Under the pieces are notes generated by a model. That model was not told the DNA's origin. It ran no database searches and saw only the letters and a program-made list of their open reading frames with translations. Shown one piece after another: positions 20,724-33,626 of a DNA stretch of 64,000 nt (position 1 is the stretch's first letter; each line of letters starts with the position of its first letter). The position numbers and the translations under genes are program-made. Location of the stretch: NCBI GenBank assembly GCA_000750105.3, contig JPHH03000057.1, positions 124,001 through 188,000 of the forward strand. Direction: 5' to 3'. The DNA comes from Tolypocladium sp. Sup5 PDA-1 (Eukaryota; Ascomycota; Sordariomycetes; Hypocreales; Ophiocordycipitaceae).

Positions 20724-22060
20724 TTTGTGTTGCGGATTTGCTGGGGACTCGGCGACTGTGGTTATCGTCGAGTGTTGGTGACGGTGCAGCAGTCTTGGGC
20801 GTCGAGAAACTTTTCCGTGGGCAGGCGGCGTAGATTTTTTCCGGTGCGTGTGAATTGCGGGGGTTGATTGGCCGAAAGACAGGTGTGCAGCTCCGTCGTC
20901 GATAAGGCGGCGTATCGATAAGATACGAGCGGTAAGTGGTCTTGGTGGTCTTGGTGGTCCCCCAGTGCCGCTCACCCCACCACGTGGCTCGAGCGCTTAA
21001 CTTACACGCCGTTAGGTGCAAGGAGGAGCCTCAGTTCAACCTCGCAACCCCTTTGCACCTCTGCGATACCAACGACATCTGCCTAAAGCCCCAGCCCTGC
21101 GCCGCGCCCATCAATAAGTCAATAGGAAGCGGCAAATACCGTCGCCTGCGCCCTCTGGCCTGGCCTCGCGCGGCTCATCGCCGATGCGGTGGTGGTGATG
21201 ATGCCCTCCAACACCAAGCCGGCATCCACGGTCAAACCGCGTAGCAGCCCAGGGGCAGCGACAAACAAGGTGCAAGCCAGCCCAGCGCCGCTCATCGCAT
21301 CCTCGCGTTACACCCGCATCTTCATTCAAGTCCCGAAAAGAACCTTCCCCCCCCATAGCTGCAGCCCTTCCCGCGCAGCCCCTGTCGGCAGCTTCCGCCG
21401 CCGTGCACATCGTGTCCCGATTGGGGTGTCAATAGAGGCCCGTCAATAGACGCAGCTTCCGCCCACGACAGCATCAACAGGCAAACATTCGCAGCCGCAG
21501 CTTTAGCGGCCGGCGGCCATGCGGCCCTGCGATGGGCTTTGGGCTTTCTGGCACGTACAAAGTACATGTATCCTCATCGGTGTCATCTCCAGGCCTTGCT
21601 TGTGTAGTTTCCTCATGCGCGCTTCGCTTGGGTATTCCGTAGTGGTGAAGCTTGGAAGCCTGCGTCAATGCTTCCTCCGCGGCTCCAGCTTGTCTCGGCA
21701 GCGGCTGGCTGGCTGGCTGGTTAGCCCGTCTCTCATTGAAGCCTTGTTGTTCTCTCAATTGACGCCGTGCTAGTCGCCTTCGGTCCTTTTCTGCAGCGCC
21801 AGCCTGCGGTTGCCTCTATTGTTGAAGGTTTGTATAAGGTCCCAGGTCGCCGCTCTCATGTTGCCGTTATTGTGTTGAGCATGCTGGTGGTGCGATGAGT
21901 TGATGACGGCGGCCGGGAGCTTGCCTCGCACTGGTTCTTCGTCTTCGTCTTCTCTGCCTTTATAGAAAGGCGGTCCCTTCCTTTGCAACACCTTCGTTTG
22001 CCTCCATCGTGACCCTATCCCGGCTGTACCAAAACCATCATCGCCGAGGCCATCCTCACC
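20724..22060. other. intergenic, divergent promoters GAR1 / STE3
   Basis: 1.3 kb with no supported gene. Several short open frames lack any family feature. Confidence 0.55.
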
Positions 22061-23841
22061 ATGGAATCGTCCTCGCCGAACCCCATCTTTGGCCGCGACG
22101 ACGCCTTGATCTTTCGCTTCCCAAGCGATCCTCCCTACACCACTACATCACTGACGGCCAATCTCATCCTCCGCGTCCTCCTGGCCCTCGTCGGCAACAT
22201 CGTCTGCCTTGTGCCGCTCCGCCTGCTCTACCGCAATGGCGAATTCGCCGCCGTCGTCTTCATCCTCAACGTCATGGCCATCAACCTCGAGACCGTCGTC
22301 ATGTCGCTCATCTGGCGCGACGACGACCTCCAGTCTTGGTGGCCCGGGTACGGCCTCTGCGACGTCGACGCCTACTTCCACAACGCGGCCCAGGCCCTCT
22401 ACGTGACCTGTCTGCTGGCCATCATGCGCAACCTGTCCCATCAGGTCGGCTTGCTGCGCGCCAACCCCCTGACGGTCAAGGAGAGGCGCAGGCGCAACCT
22501 GATCCAGGCGCTCATCATGTTCCCGCTTCCGATCCTGCAGCTGGCCATGACATGGCCGATCACTACCCAGAGATACGCGGTCGGGACGTTGGTCGGCTGC
22601 ACCTGGGTGCCCCATACGTCGTGGCCCAACCTGGTCTTTTTCATCCTGCCCCCGGTGGTCGTGGCTTTCGTCACGGCGGTGTATGCAGGTGAGTTGTTCT
22701 TGCTCTCAGGAGGTGAATGAGAAAGCTGACGAAATGGCGTCGCAGTTCAAGTATACTTTCGATTCCGCGAGGTTGCCAAAACCACCCAGACGGCCCTGCG
22801 CAGCAACAGGACGGCCAACCGCAGAAGCCAGCGCACCCGGCGTCGCCTGTACCTGATGGTGACGTCCATCATTGTGCCCTTCTTCCCCGTGGTCGTCGCC
22901 CTCGCAGTCGTCAACGTGCTCGCCAACCGGCCGCTGTTGCCCTTCAACTATTACGACGTCCACAACCACGCGCTCCCCGCCCCGTGGAACACCATCGCCT
23001 TCGTCCCGTCGAGCATGATCAACTGGGCGTACATGAACAACTGCTACATTCCGATCCTGTCCGTCGTGCCCATCTTCCTGTTCTTTGGCCTGACCAAGGA
23101 CGCCATGAACCAGTACCGGCTGGGCTTCCTGTTTGTCGGCCTGGGCCGCGTCTTCCCTCGTCTCAAGGAGGAATACGATCCGGATAGGGGTCCTTCTGGG
23201 GGGAGCTCTTACGGGTCGAGCCAAACGATGACAATGTCTGGGTGAGTCACTGAGTTCTCTTCCATCCCAGTTGCGCCATTTCAAAATTCTAACCAACACT
23301 GAACAGGTTTCCGTCCTCAGGCTCGAAACTCGATTCCTCCATGTCCTCGCGCCAGTTCACCAGCGTTGACTCCACCTCCACCAGCGGTTTCCGTGACGCT
23401 CACACCCGGCCCATCGACCTTGCCGCGAATCTCGACATGGAGAGCGGCCTTGGCCACTCAGTTCACGGGCTCGAGTCGTCCTTTGTGAGAAGCAAGTCAG
23501 AAGACACCGCGGCCGATCCTTGCCGCCGCAACCCCTTTCCCTTTCGCACACGCCTCAACTTTACCATCCCATTCAAGCTGCCCTTTTTCAAACCCAAGAC
23601 GGGCAAGCAGCCCAAGGCCCAGTCTGCTCTACCCCTGAAGCCCTTCCACCCCACTACGCCTTCAAATGGATCGCGATGGAACACCCCCCCGGGCGATACA
23701 CAGACTCACGTCTGGTCCGACGAGGCGAGATTGTTCAACACACCTGCAGACACTGGGGATCTGAGGTCTTCCAAATCTGGTACCGTCAGGGCCGACATGG
23801 CGTTCACGAGTGAGATACTCCCAGAGAGTATTCGGCGTTAG
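22061..23841 (+). CDS. STE3: STE3-type pheromone G-protein-coupled receptor
   Basis: The receptor for the lipidated a-factor-type peptide, in the plasma membrane. About 550 residues in three exons; introns 22689-22745 and 23241-23307. Seven hydrophobic segments are visible: LILRVLLALVGNIVCLVPL, AVVFILNVMAINLETVVMSL, NAAQALYVTCLLAIM, LIMFPLPILQLAMTW, LVFFILPPVVVAFVTAVY, LMVTSIIVPFFPVVVALAVV and YIPILSVVPIFLFFGL. STE3-family marks include the WRDDD after TM2, the C-terminal side of TM3, and the FGLTKDAMNQYR turn at the end of TM7. A long Ser/Thr-rich cytoplasmic tail follows, with patches such as SMSSRQFTSVDSTSTS that are likely phosphorylation sites. The start ATG is the first after the stop upstream. 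Confidence 0.95.
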
Positions 23842-24674
23842 CAGCGCCACCCGGACAGTTGCGACGTGTGAGGGCCTGCTCGAGTCGGTCATGGTAATAT
23901 GGCGGCGAGAGGGAAGGGATTTAATCTTGGAGAGGGAGGGATATTTGCTACGTCTTTTTATTTCGCATGTACATAGGACAGAACGGAGGCATTTACGCAG
24001 CATCACGGCTGCCATCGGGCGTTGAGAGCAAAAGGATCCCACAGGTCCGTGGAGAGGGAGCTGGGACACAGGGCCCATATCCTGCCTGGGATATCCTAGA
24101 TACCTAGGCAACCGACTTCAGAACAAAGGGCAACCGGTTCTTGGCGAATCAACTCGCCCATACCTCTTCAGTAACACAGTGACTAGACCCGAAGTTCAAC
24201 TCGTACAGAAAATTAGCATTGTACGTAGATTAGGTACTTGGATATCCCGTGAATGTCCCTATCGTACAAAGCACGTAAACTCCCCACTCATGCGGTGTCT
24301 GAAAGTGTGCACCCATCTACAGTGTAGTGTATATGCCGGAGCTCCATCCATTCCGTAACGTGCCCTGTCAGATATATCCTCCTTTTTCCCTTCCCGTAAT
24401 TACCCCCTGGAGCTTTACGTTTTTTCTTTCGAATCTTTTTCGTGTACCCCTGTCCCGGCAGAAAACCCAGCGCCAGAAAAAACAAAAATAGGCTTCCGTG
24501 GTATCAAACAGGTGTAATTGTAATGTCGTTCGTCGTAGTTGTAGAACTGAGCACGCAATCAAGCAAGAAAGCAATAAACGGATGTCGAGGAAGGTGAAAT
24601 ATGTGTACGTATCGTCTTTGACTCATGAGGGGCATCATGTCAAAGCACGATGCTGTTGGGGGGGGGGCGCGGGT
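23842..24674. other. intergenic between convergent genes
   Basis: 3' regions of STE3 and the DUF4203-like gene. No coding sequence seen. A run of ten G at 24658-24667 lies just past the stop of the latter. Confidence 0.6.
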
Positions 24675-27600
24675 TTAGTTTCGCCGAGCGCCGTTTTGCA
24701 TCTTGCGCATCGCCTCGCGGTGCACCTCGAGCAGATCCCCGCTCCTCATCCGCTCGTCAAAGGCCCTGTCCACAAACTCCTTCTCGCGGCGCTGGACCTC
24801 CTTGCGCTGGGCCTCGGCCTCCTTCTGGCCCATGAGCACGCTGCGCTGCATCTCGATGTTGCGCTGAACCTCGGCCTCGCGGTTGCCCAGCAGCGACGAC
24901 GCCGTGAAGGGTGTCTCGCGGCCCGACGGCATCATCAGCGGCGAGCCCGCGCGCAGGTCCTGCTGCACCGACTGCCGGAAGGTGGCGAGCTGGGCGTCGC
25001 GGATGACCTGCGCGGGCAGCGTGGACACGCGCTTCGGCTGGTGCGAGTTGAAGGCCAGGTTCTCGGAGCCCTCGTGGGGGCCGCCGGCGCTGGGGAGGCG
25101 CGTGCCCGAGGCGTTGGACTGCTGCGACAGCGACATCAGGCTGCCCTGGCGCATGATCTCCTTGCGCTGGCTGAGCGGCAGGTCGTCCGGGTCAGGCACG
25201 CTCAGCGCGGCCGCGTATGCAGGATAGTTGTGCAGAGATCCGGCGTCGCTGCCGGGTCCATGGGCTGCAAAGGGCGGCTCGGGGGTGGCGGAGAGCAGGC
25301 TGCCCTGCGACTTGCTGCGGAGGAACATCTCGCGCTGGCCGATCAGCGTCTGGGGACTGGCGTACGAGACGACGCCGGGGATTGCGCGAGGCGGCGCCTC
25401 GCTGCCGGTGAGCGACGGGCTGGCGGAGGCCGTTCTCATGCCCGCCGTCTCTTCGAATATGGTGTCGGCGACGGGGGTTGCAGGGTGGCGTTCCTCGACA
25501 ATCGGGTCGAATCCCGACGACGTTCTGCGCATCGCCGCCGCCGACGCCGACCGAACAGGGCCTGGGACCTGGGGGAGTGCCGTTGAAGGCGGAGAACTGG
25601 GGCTTCGACCCTGCTCCCTGTCTTGAGGAACATGTGTCGGGATCACGACGCTGGACAGGGCGTCCTTGGAAACACGTCTCCCGACGCTCGGCACGTACGA
25701 GATGATCGAGGCCTGCGACTCGGGCCGCCGCATCGCAGGGGCCGGCGCGCCGTCCTCGGCCGTCTTCTGCAGGTCCTCGACGTCGACGGGGACAGACCGC
25801 TCCTTGCCCGCCGCCGCCTTGACGGGCCGCGCCGCTTCGTCGACGCGCACATCGTCGGGGTCGGGGGTATCGGCGTAGCTGAGGTGTTTGGCCCACTCGT
25901 TTGTGCGGTAGGACATGGCCACCCGAGACAGGGAGCGCGGCAGCCGGTCTTTCGTCAGGCTCACGGGCGTTGACGCAACCGAGGCCATCGACTTGGCCTT
26001 TTCGGAGGCCTCGGGCAGGGCCTCGACGGGAGAAGCCACACGACTTTGCTCGGCTGGGCTGGGGGCAGGGTCTGCTGCGACCGCTTGCGACAATGGCCGC
26101 GATTCTCTGCCCTTGCCATTGGCGCCTCCAGTCTCCGGCTTCTCTACCTCGGCGAGCTCCGCGTTGATTTCGATGTTCCTGTGCGCATTCATGGAATGAA
26201 CAGAGCGCCGGTCAGCACCGCTCACACTCTCGCCGTCAACCGTCGCCGCCAAGGACCCGTTGTCGGCATCGTGTCGATACGACTTGGGAGTGACCAGCTC
26301 CTCCGAGCTCTCGCCATTCTCGAGGGCCAAGTCGTCGCCTCCGCGGCCTGACCTCTGGGAGAAGCTTCTGAGCAGCGTGGCCGAGCCCTGCGACAGCCGC
26401 TTCACAAGGGAATGCCGGGGGCGCGCAGGAGCCGCCGTTTCCACGTCGTCCGCAAAGGTTGCAATGGATGACCGGTCGCTGAGAGATTTGGTGTCCTCGT
26501 TCGGGGGCACGGTGAACGGCAAGGGGACCACTTCCGGTGCCTCGGTGACCGTCTGCGCCTGAGAGACGCGTTTACTTGCGGTTGTCCTTTGGGAGAGCCG
26601 CTTGCCTCCCGTCGGCGTAGCAGCCATTTCGCCCATGCCTGCAGCCTTCTCGTCCATGTCGTCGGCAACGTCGGTGGGCGTGCCGGGGATATCGTCGGCG
26701 GCGACCCGCACGGTGACCTTGCCCTCCTGCGCCTCCCCCGCCACCATCAAGGCCTTTGGTCCGTTGCGGGAGTTCTCCGATTCCGACATGTCCGCCATCT
26801 CGATAACTTCGACGTCCGACCTCCTCAGCCTCTTCTCGCTCCCGGTATCCCCGAGGTCTGACATGCGAGACTCATCGGCGCTGGTGCCGTCTCCGTAGGC
26901 TCGCTCCCAGTGGCGACGCTCGCGGGCATTGGCCTCCTCGACCTGGCGGCCGACGTTCTCCTCTTCCAGCTCCAGGTCTCGCCGGCCCTCGGCTCGCTTC
27001 GCGGCTCGCTCCTCGCGCTTTTCCCGGACTATCCTCCACAGCTTGATCTGAGAGATGACGCCGGCCAGGAAGAAGATGATGATGGCCGCCGTCTCTACCC
27101 GGATGCCCTTTGTGATTGGGTACGTATCAGCTCCGAGGGGGAAGAGGTTGCCATTGATGTCCCAAACGTAGGCCCAAAACTCCTTGAGACCAGCGCGGCT
27201 GAAGCAGTCGATGCCCAAGACCGTGACTGTCGAGCCCGCAAAGGAGATCATGAGAATAAGCGCCCAGTCCCGCGTCCACCGGCTAAAGTAAAAGCCCAAC
27301 CCGACCAAGGTAAAGCAGGAGACAAAAATGGCCTTGGATGCCACGGGATGGAGCAGGCCCCCAGGTACCAAGCACAGCAGCCACATGCTCACGCAGAACC
27401 CGCCCAGCGCGCACCCCAGGCCCTCGGTCAACTCTTTAAAGAACATGGACGCCGCGCCGACGGCACAGCCCGACATGACGACCGCAACAACGTATCCGCC
27501 CTGGACGGCATTGGAGACGGGGACGTTCATGACGTAGACGATCAGCACCGCGACGCCGAGAGCGGCGATGTAGGCGGTGGAGAAGAAGGTGTGAATCCAT

Positions 27601-28117
27601 CGGTTCTTGATGCCGACGAGGGTGTAGACGGCGCCGGTGACGAGCATGATGACGCCGGCGACGCCCCATCCAGGGGTCAGTTCAGGCGTAATGGGGAGCT
27701 GGCCGGCGGGGATCGTCGCTGTGCCGGGGCGGGTCAGTCGAAAGTGGGAGGGTAAATCGGGACGGGGAGCACAATCATACCGTTGAAGAACTTGGACTTG
27801 TCCAACGGGCCGGTGGCGGTGATGGCGGTGGGGGAGGGCGTTGGGTGAGCCGCGCCCGTGGGGGCCTCTGTGACGGAAGCCGTGCTTTCTTCAGCGTCCG
27901 TCTTGGCCACGGGCGTCTTGGTCACGGACGTCTCGGCGGGCTTGTCATCGCCGGCGTTGGTGTTGGTGCTGGTCGCCGCGAGCCGCGACGTAGGCGCCGG
28001 AGTGGTCGTTGCGCCGTCGTCTTGCCTCCTGACGACCTGGAAGCTCTGCGCGGCGGCGAGCTGCAGGGCCAGTGCCAGGCAGAGGAGCGCCCACAAGCGG
28101 GCAGCCCTGGGAAACAT
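24675..28117 (-). CDS. DUF4203 (TM7SF3/TMEM198-like) membrane protein with long cytoplasmic tail
   Basis: About 1125 residues in two exons. Exon 1 begins with a signal peptide (RLWALLCLALALQLAAAQS), then a Thr/Ala/Pro-rich lumenal or external stalk. The intron (about 27718-27778) joins KFFN to ATIPAG, making an N-glycosylation site. Then come about seven or eight hydrophobic helices, including GVAGVIMLVTGAVYTLVGIK, AALGVAVLIVYVMNV, GGYVVAVVMSGCAVGAASMF, SMWLLCLVPGGLL and ETAAIIIFFLAGVISQIKLW, in the pattern of the fungal DUF4203 domain. The helix bundle ends near exon-2 residue 210 and is followed by a basic/acidic coiled stretch (REKREERAAKRAEGRRDLEL) and about 700 residues of low-complexity Ser/Pro/Arg tail. 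The last 100 residues form another charged helix, RNIEMQRSVLMGQKEAEAQR. Function unknown. Confidence 0.85.
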
Positions 28118-28623
28118 GGCCGTTGGGGTATGCGTGTGGTGTCGTCGAGGTCGTCGAGGACTCAGTGTCGGGGAGGCTTCACGACAGCTGCCACGGAGCC
28201 GCGAAGCATGATCGAGAGTCGCCTTACACGCCGAAAGAGAAGGAGCCCCTTGAGGCAAGCGGTCGAGACGACGGATCAAAGAAGCAATAACAAGGTAAAT
28301 TACAGCAGCGGCGCCTACAGGACGGATTGGACGCGCAGCGCGGGTGTGAGACAGGGTGTTTTGCCAGGGCCGGTGGTGGGGGAATGACACGGTAAGGAGG
28401 TTCAGTCAAGCGACAGCATGTACGAAGGCAGTAGAGAAGGATAGCGGCCTCGGCCTTGTAAACGAGAGTATGTAACGGGCGTTTCGTCGACTTCCAGCAG
28501 CACGACGACGACGGCGACGACAAAGGGTGAAAACGAAAGTATGGTGGTGTAAGAAGACGATCACCTCCACGGCCAACAAGAGAGGGACGGAGGGGAGGAA
28601 ACGACCGAGCGTCTGAGTCCCAT

Positions 28624-28656
28624 GTGAGTGAGTGTGTGTGTGTGTGTGTGTGTGAG
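28624..28656. repeat. (GT)n microsatellite
   Basis: About twelve GT units, flanked by GTGAGTGAGT. Confidence 0.9.
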
Positions 28657-28855
28657 TGTCATGGACTCATGGACGCCTCAGCCGCTCTTCCGCCGTGACA
28701 GGTGAAAACCGAGCCACCCACTCACGAACGAGGTACCTGCTCCGTCCATCCAATGCGAGATGGGACGGATCCGAGAGGAGGGCCGGCGGCGTCGTGAGAA
28801 CAGGCGTCAGGACAGAGACAGGGCCTGCGACGGCACATCACGCATGGCATGGGAA

Positions 28856-28870
28856 GGGGGGGGGGGGGGG
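28856..28870. repeat. poly-G run (15)
   Basis: Fifteen consecutive G on the + strand. Confidence 0.85.
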
Positions 28871-29368
28871 TTGCAGGGCCAATTTCCCGGCTGGGGCGGG
28901 CTGGTGGAGCCGGAGCCCAAGTGGATGACGAGCATTAACACCATGCCCAGGCTGTTGGTGTTTGTGGTGTTGCTGCATTAATAGCATGGCGGATGGCGGA
29001 TGGCTGATGGCTGATGCAGTGAATCATGGATGGCATGGATGGACGATGGTGGCATGGACGAGCGGCGGCTCGATGACGGCGAGATGCGCGAGGGCCGGCC
29101 GTCTCGGCATCGTGGCTGCGTGCGTACATACAGGATCCGTACTTTCCGGGAGCACGGATACGGAGTGCTGCCATTCGTATTGATTGCAAAGTACATCGTA
29201 CCATGGCCCGACGGAGAGAAAAAGGCAAAAGGGCACATCCATGCTCGCCCATCAATCAATCACATCGGAATCGAGCAAAGCGCTACTGTAAGGAGGGCCA
29301 AGGCCCGTCGTCGTCGCCCGGCTTGGACCGACCGATGCGTGACGGCCGGAGCCAAGATTGCGCCGCCA

Positions 29369-29393
29369 GGGGGGGGGGGGGGGGGGGGGGGGG
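29369..29393. repeat. poly-G run (25)
   Basis: Twenty-five consecutive G on the + strand. The length may be affected by sequencing or assembly. Confidence 0.8.
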
Positions 29394-29493
29394 CCAGGGA
29401 CCCAGCGACTGGCTGTGGACCGCCCGGCCACGGCTGAACACGCGGGCAGCCCAGGTACCCCCCTCGTACCCCGTACCCCAAACCTCCATGCTG

Positions 29494-29507
29494 CCCCCCC
29501 CCCCCCC
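29494..29507. repeat. poly-C run (14)
   Basis: Fourteen consecutive C about 100 bp after the 25-G run; the two could pair as an inverted repeat. Confidence 0.8.
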
Positions 29508-32056
29508 GGCCCGCCCAGGCACAGGCGTGCAAGAGCATGCGCCAAGCGTCGCGCCACCAAATACAACGGCGCGGCGCGAGGGCGGGTGCTGCGTCCGGCG
29601 AACGCCCGAGAAGCAGAGGCCATTCCGTGCCGAATGTGACGGCGCCTGCTTTGCGCTGAACGACTGACTCTCCTTTTGGTGACGGCGATGACGGTGGGCG
29701 GCCTTGTGAGCGCGGAGACGCTGCCATCGTGCCTGTCAGGTCGGGCCGTCGCAGGGGATAGGGAAACGGAGAGGCCTGGAATGGGCGGCCGTTGTCGAGT
29801 CTCCAGCTGTCTCGGCGGGCAGATCCGCACCGCATTCACGCCCCCGGGCCTCGCGCACGCCTCACCACCGCCACTGCCCGCACACCCTCGCCTGCAGTGA
29901 CTGCACCCTCGTCGAAATTGCCGGCAGCGCAGCCCCTCCCCTTGGGATCGAGGCGCGCGCTGCCCGCTTTGGCGTAGCCCCAGAGGGCTGGCCGTCTTGG
30001 GAGAGCTGAGACTCTGGGACTCGGGGCAAGGCTCGCTCCACCGACTTACAAAACGGCCCTGCACCTCCTTCGCATGCTCACCTGTCACGGCCGACAACAG
30101 GCCTGGCCATTATTCACGGTCCTCGTTGCCGAGTTGTCTCCCTCACCCCTGCCGACATGCCACGCCCATGCCATGCCTTGCACTTGTTGCGATGAACCCA
30201 TTGGGCTCCTCCGGGCTCCTCCCAACAGCTGCCGTCGACGTCGTGCCCTCCACTCGAGAGCCGCAGCGTGGCGTGGCCGTGAGGTATGCCTCGACTCGAG
30301 TCTCTCGGCGCCAATCCAATCCAGCCCAACCCGTCGTACAGGTTCTCATGCCACGAGCCAACCGTGGACGCGGAGACGCCAATGTCTGTACGCCTCCTTT
30401 GCCAGCTCATTAAACAAGGTCGGCAAACAAGGTACGTCACCTGCTCGAATGTACGTCCACCGACCAGTCAATCTCCTGGAGAGAACCGCGGCAAAAGAAC
30501 GGGAAGAAGAAAAACAGCGTGCATTGGTGCAGTGTTGCGTCGCATCGTCGCAGTACAGACTGTACAGTACGATACATACCTAAGGTAGGCCGTTGGTGGG
30601 AAAAGTTCCCAGGTTTTCCCTCCTGCTCCCGCTAAAAAGACGATCACCCACGGGGCGCCACAGCAGTCATTACTTGGCGGGCCCGTCTGTCCGGTGGTGG
30701 TACGGATACCGATCGTGGAAAACCCCTCCCCCCCCCTCGCTTGCCTTGGTGCTGTGATCAGAGTCTCGGCGGGAAAAAAGCTGGCAGGGGCTCAATCTTG
30801 GTGATCCAATGCCACGATGCATCGTGACCGCGAGCGGCGCCAGGGCGACGCGTCTAAGATTAAACGGCCCCGCTCCCCACCGCGCCGTTCAGCCACGCAC
30901 GAGTCGGGCCCGCGTCAACGCTGGTCGCCATCCGCGCGACCAACCGCCGTCGACGCTTTGCGCCCGTTGCTGACGAGGCTGCGCCGACCCGTGTCCGTGC
31001 GTGCCACGAGCTTCGAAGCTTGCAAAGTTGCTTGTGGTATCGATGCCCTCGAGTCGTCTGTCGCACCGATACGAACGCGTCCGTGTTGACGGACTTTATT
31101 GTGTGTCGAGGGCGGCGGGATCCCTCACTCTGTTCTGTCCTCCCGTCGCACTGAGCTAGAAAACCTCGCTCGTCGCACATCAAACCTCCTCCTGCTCTCC
31201 GTGTCGCGAGCAGGAAGCCCGGTCCATGACCGTCCATCGACGATTGGCCCTGGTCTGCCCTGCTGGTCTGGCCGATTGCCATCGCCGACAACAGCGCCGT
31301 CATCGCGCAAGCCGGCTGCCGGTTCCCCCCATTCGATAGCTAGCCGTTCCGCTGATCGCCATCACATCTCTCATAGGTGAGTGCGTGCATATGCTTGCTT
31401 ACTCGCATAAGACGGCTGCGCTGCCCGCTCTCTCTGCAATGCATGGCCAACAAACGCCTGCAGCAAGCGCCGCTGCCGGACGTCTCATTGTATTAGTCGC
31501 CCTCGACGGGCGTTTACCGCTTCTTCAGCTTGCCTTTGCGCATCGTTTGTTGCAGCTTCCAGGCTGCCAGTTGGTTGCTCAGCACCGACGGCTTCCTGCA
31601 TGGGAATTCATGCGTGTCATTGTTGCCTGCCTCGCTGGCCAAGGCGTGGCGCTCCCGTGAGGTGGCACAGAGAGGACTGATTCGGAGCAATCGACCCCGT
31701 TGTAGAGCACGGGTGCTTCCAGGTTCCCGCCGAGGACGAGTGGCGTCTACTTTTATACGAAGGCTCGTGGTACGAGGAAATTGTTTCGCGGTCATGTGAA
31801 TCAAGACTCGGACACCGCTCGTACCATGAACAGCTTGTGTCACCAAACTTCATCAACATGCAGACTTTTCCATATCAAAAGTTCCTCAAAGGCTTGATTT
31901 CTGGCGTCAATGGTATATTTGTACTTCGTAGTCTTCGCAGCCGTGACTGCTGTGGTAGTGATTAAGAGATCGGGATGACTCCCGTCTCTCCTCCTTTCAT
32001 TGGTATCATATGTATCTCCCGCGTCGCACAAGCGTAAACATGAAAACAAGCAGGAC

Positions 32057-33626
32057 CTATCTCTTCATAACCCGAGTCGGCACGCGATCGCCGCTGTACC
32101 GAGGCTGCATCGGTGCTTTCCCCGTCCGGCTGCTGCTGCGTCCGGGTTTCGCCGAAGAAGGCTGCTGCTGCTTGTTGCGGTTGACCAAGGCGAGGAGCGA
32201 CTTTAGGGGCAGCAGGAGCAGCTGGAGAATGGCGTTAAAGGGGAAGAGGGTAATGGCAACGACGGATTCGACCGTGCGCGCCAAGGGGTTCCTGCTGGCC
32301 GCACTGTTCTTCGCTGCCGCCGCCGCCAGCGCAATGGCGTCGTCCATTCTTGCGTCGAGCCCCGAGAAGCGTGATTCCGTTTGGAACTGAAGGAGAGTAG
32401 CCTTCTTTTCGTACCGTCTCACCGCCCGGTTCAGAGCGTCGAGCTCGGGCTGTATGGCGTTGCGCACATCCCTCGTCATCACCGCCTCCTGCTTCGCCCT
32501 CGCAGAGTCCGGACCGGCGCCCTGCTCCATGGCCACTTCATCCGCCACGGAGCGAGCCTCGAGTCTCTCGATTCTCCCAACCATGTCCTCAATCTGCGCG
32601 TCCGTGCCCGTGCCCGTGCCCGTGCCCGACGATGACGCAAAGGGGTTCCCGTGGACAATTCTCTGCAGGTGTAGGGTCCGCGACTGAAGCAGCTTGAGCA
32701 TGTGGGAGAAGACGCGTAGCTCTGATACGAGTAGAAAAATTGTCAGGTTGTAGTTGGAGACCAGCCCCTCTGACGGGCGGCTCAGCTGCGACCTGATGGC
32801 ATGGAGCAGGTATGCGCTGACGAGCGGGAGCACGAGGCATGCCACCAGCGACAGGACTTCGTGTATGTAGAGCTCGCGAAGGGCTGCCTGCTGCTGCGCC
32901 GTCGTTTGCTTTTCCCGAGACCGAGCCTTGGGAGCTGGTATATTGTCCGTCTCCTCTTCTTCGGGCACGTCGTCGAGCGGCGAGCTCGGCTGGGCGGCTG
33001 GCCCGGGAGATTCGAGATCGCTGTCGTCCTCCTCGAGGATGGCGTCGGAATAATCAGCCTCGTGCTGCGAGCGCACCTGTTGAGCCGAATGATACCACAC
33101 CCTGCCGCGTGTTAGGACTCCAAACAGTCTCAGACGCATTGCAATATACGCAGACCTACCATGGTTGCGTCACCGACCAGTGGAGAAAGACGCCCGCCAG
33201 CCCCAGGAGCATGATGTCCGTCACGACCGCATGCCCATTCTTGAACAGCGCGCCGGTAATCGCGGGGAGCAGCGCAAACGCCAGCGACAGCGACGCGAGG
33301 GACGACGCCTCGGGCGACGGCAGCTCCATGCCGGCCTGCGGCTTCGGGTTCAGGATGGCGCGGGCCTCGCTGCTGTAGTCGGAGAAGTTGGAGCTCCTGC
33401 GCGGCGGCGGGCCCTCAAAGGAGGCCTCGGAGCGGCTCGTAAAGGAACGTCGCCGCGACTCGTCGACCGTCTTCGCGCGGCGGAGGGCGTGGCCAGGGGG
33501 CCCGTTGAAGCCTGAGGCGGCGCCAGAGGCCGCGGGAGCGGCGTTGCCAACGGCTTTGGCGGAGGCGGACGATGACGCAGCCTGTTGCCAGGAGGCGGCC
33601 GGGGTCTCGTCCGGCGTGGCGGCCAT
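32057..33626 (-). CDS. fungal integral membrane protein of unknown function
   Basis: About 500 residues in two exons (intron about 33109-33165, joining TQP-W to VWYHSAQQ). The N-terminus is Ala/Ser-rich and polar. Hydrophobic segments follow: SLASLSLAFALLPAITGALF and VTDIMLLGLAGVFLHW before the intron, then HEVLSLVACLVLPLVSAYLL and NLTIFLLVSELRVFSHMLKL, and a late amphipathic-to-hydrophobic stretch VVAITLFPFNAILQLLLLPL. An acidic loop (EEDDSDLESP) and a predicted coiled segment (IEDMVGRIERLEARSVADE) lie between. A GT dipeptide repeat (SSGTGTGTGTD) comes from CCCGTG repeats at about 32603-32626. The start at 33626 (MAATPDETPAAS) is the first in-frame ATG, but the frame stays open and protein-like upstream to about 33765, so a 5' exon may be missing. 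I do not recognise the family. Confidence 0.75.

Larger units (their letters stand above)
28118..32056. other. 3.9-kb gene-free region
   Basis: No supported gene on either strand. Long open frames at 29.25-30.1 kb on both strands come from G/C-rich low-complexity DNA and read as Pro/Ala/Gly/Arg strings. The region is upstream of the DUF4203-like gene and downstream of the next minus-strand gene. It contains microsatellites, poly-G and poly-C runs and one GGATCCGTACT...GATACGGAGT motif (29132-29165). Confidence 0.6.

Noticed and set aside
29252..30097. Long overlapping open frames on both strands
   Set aside because: They run through the 25-G and poly-C tracts and give Gly/Pro strings; no start context or family.
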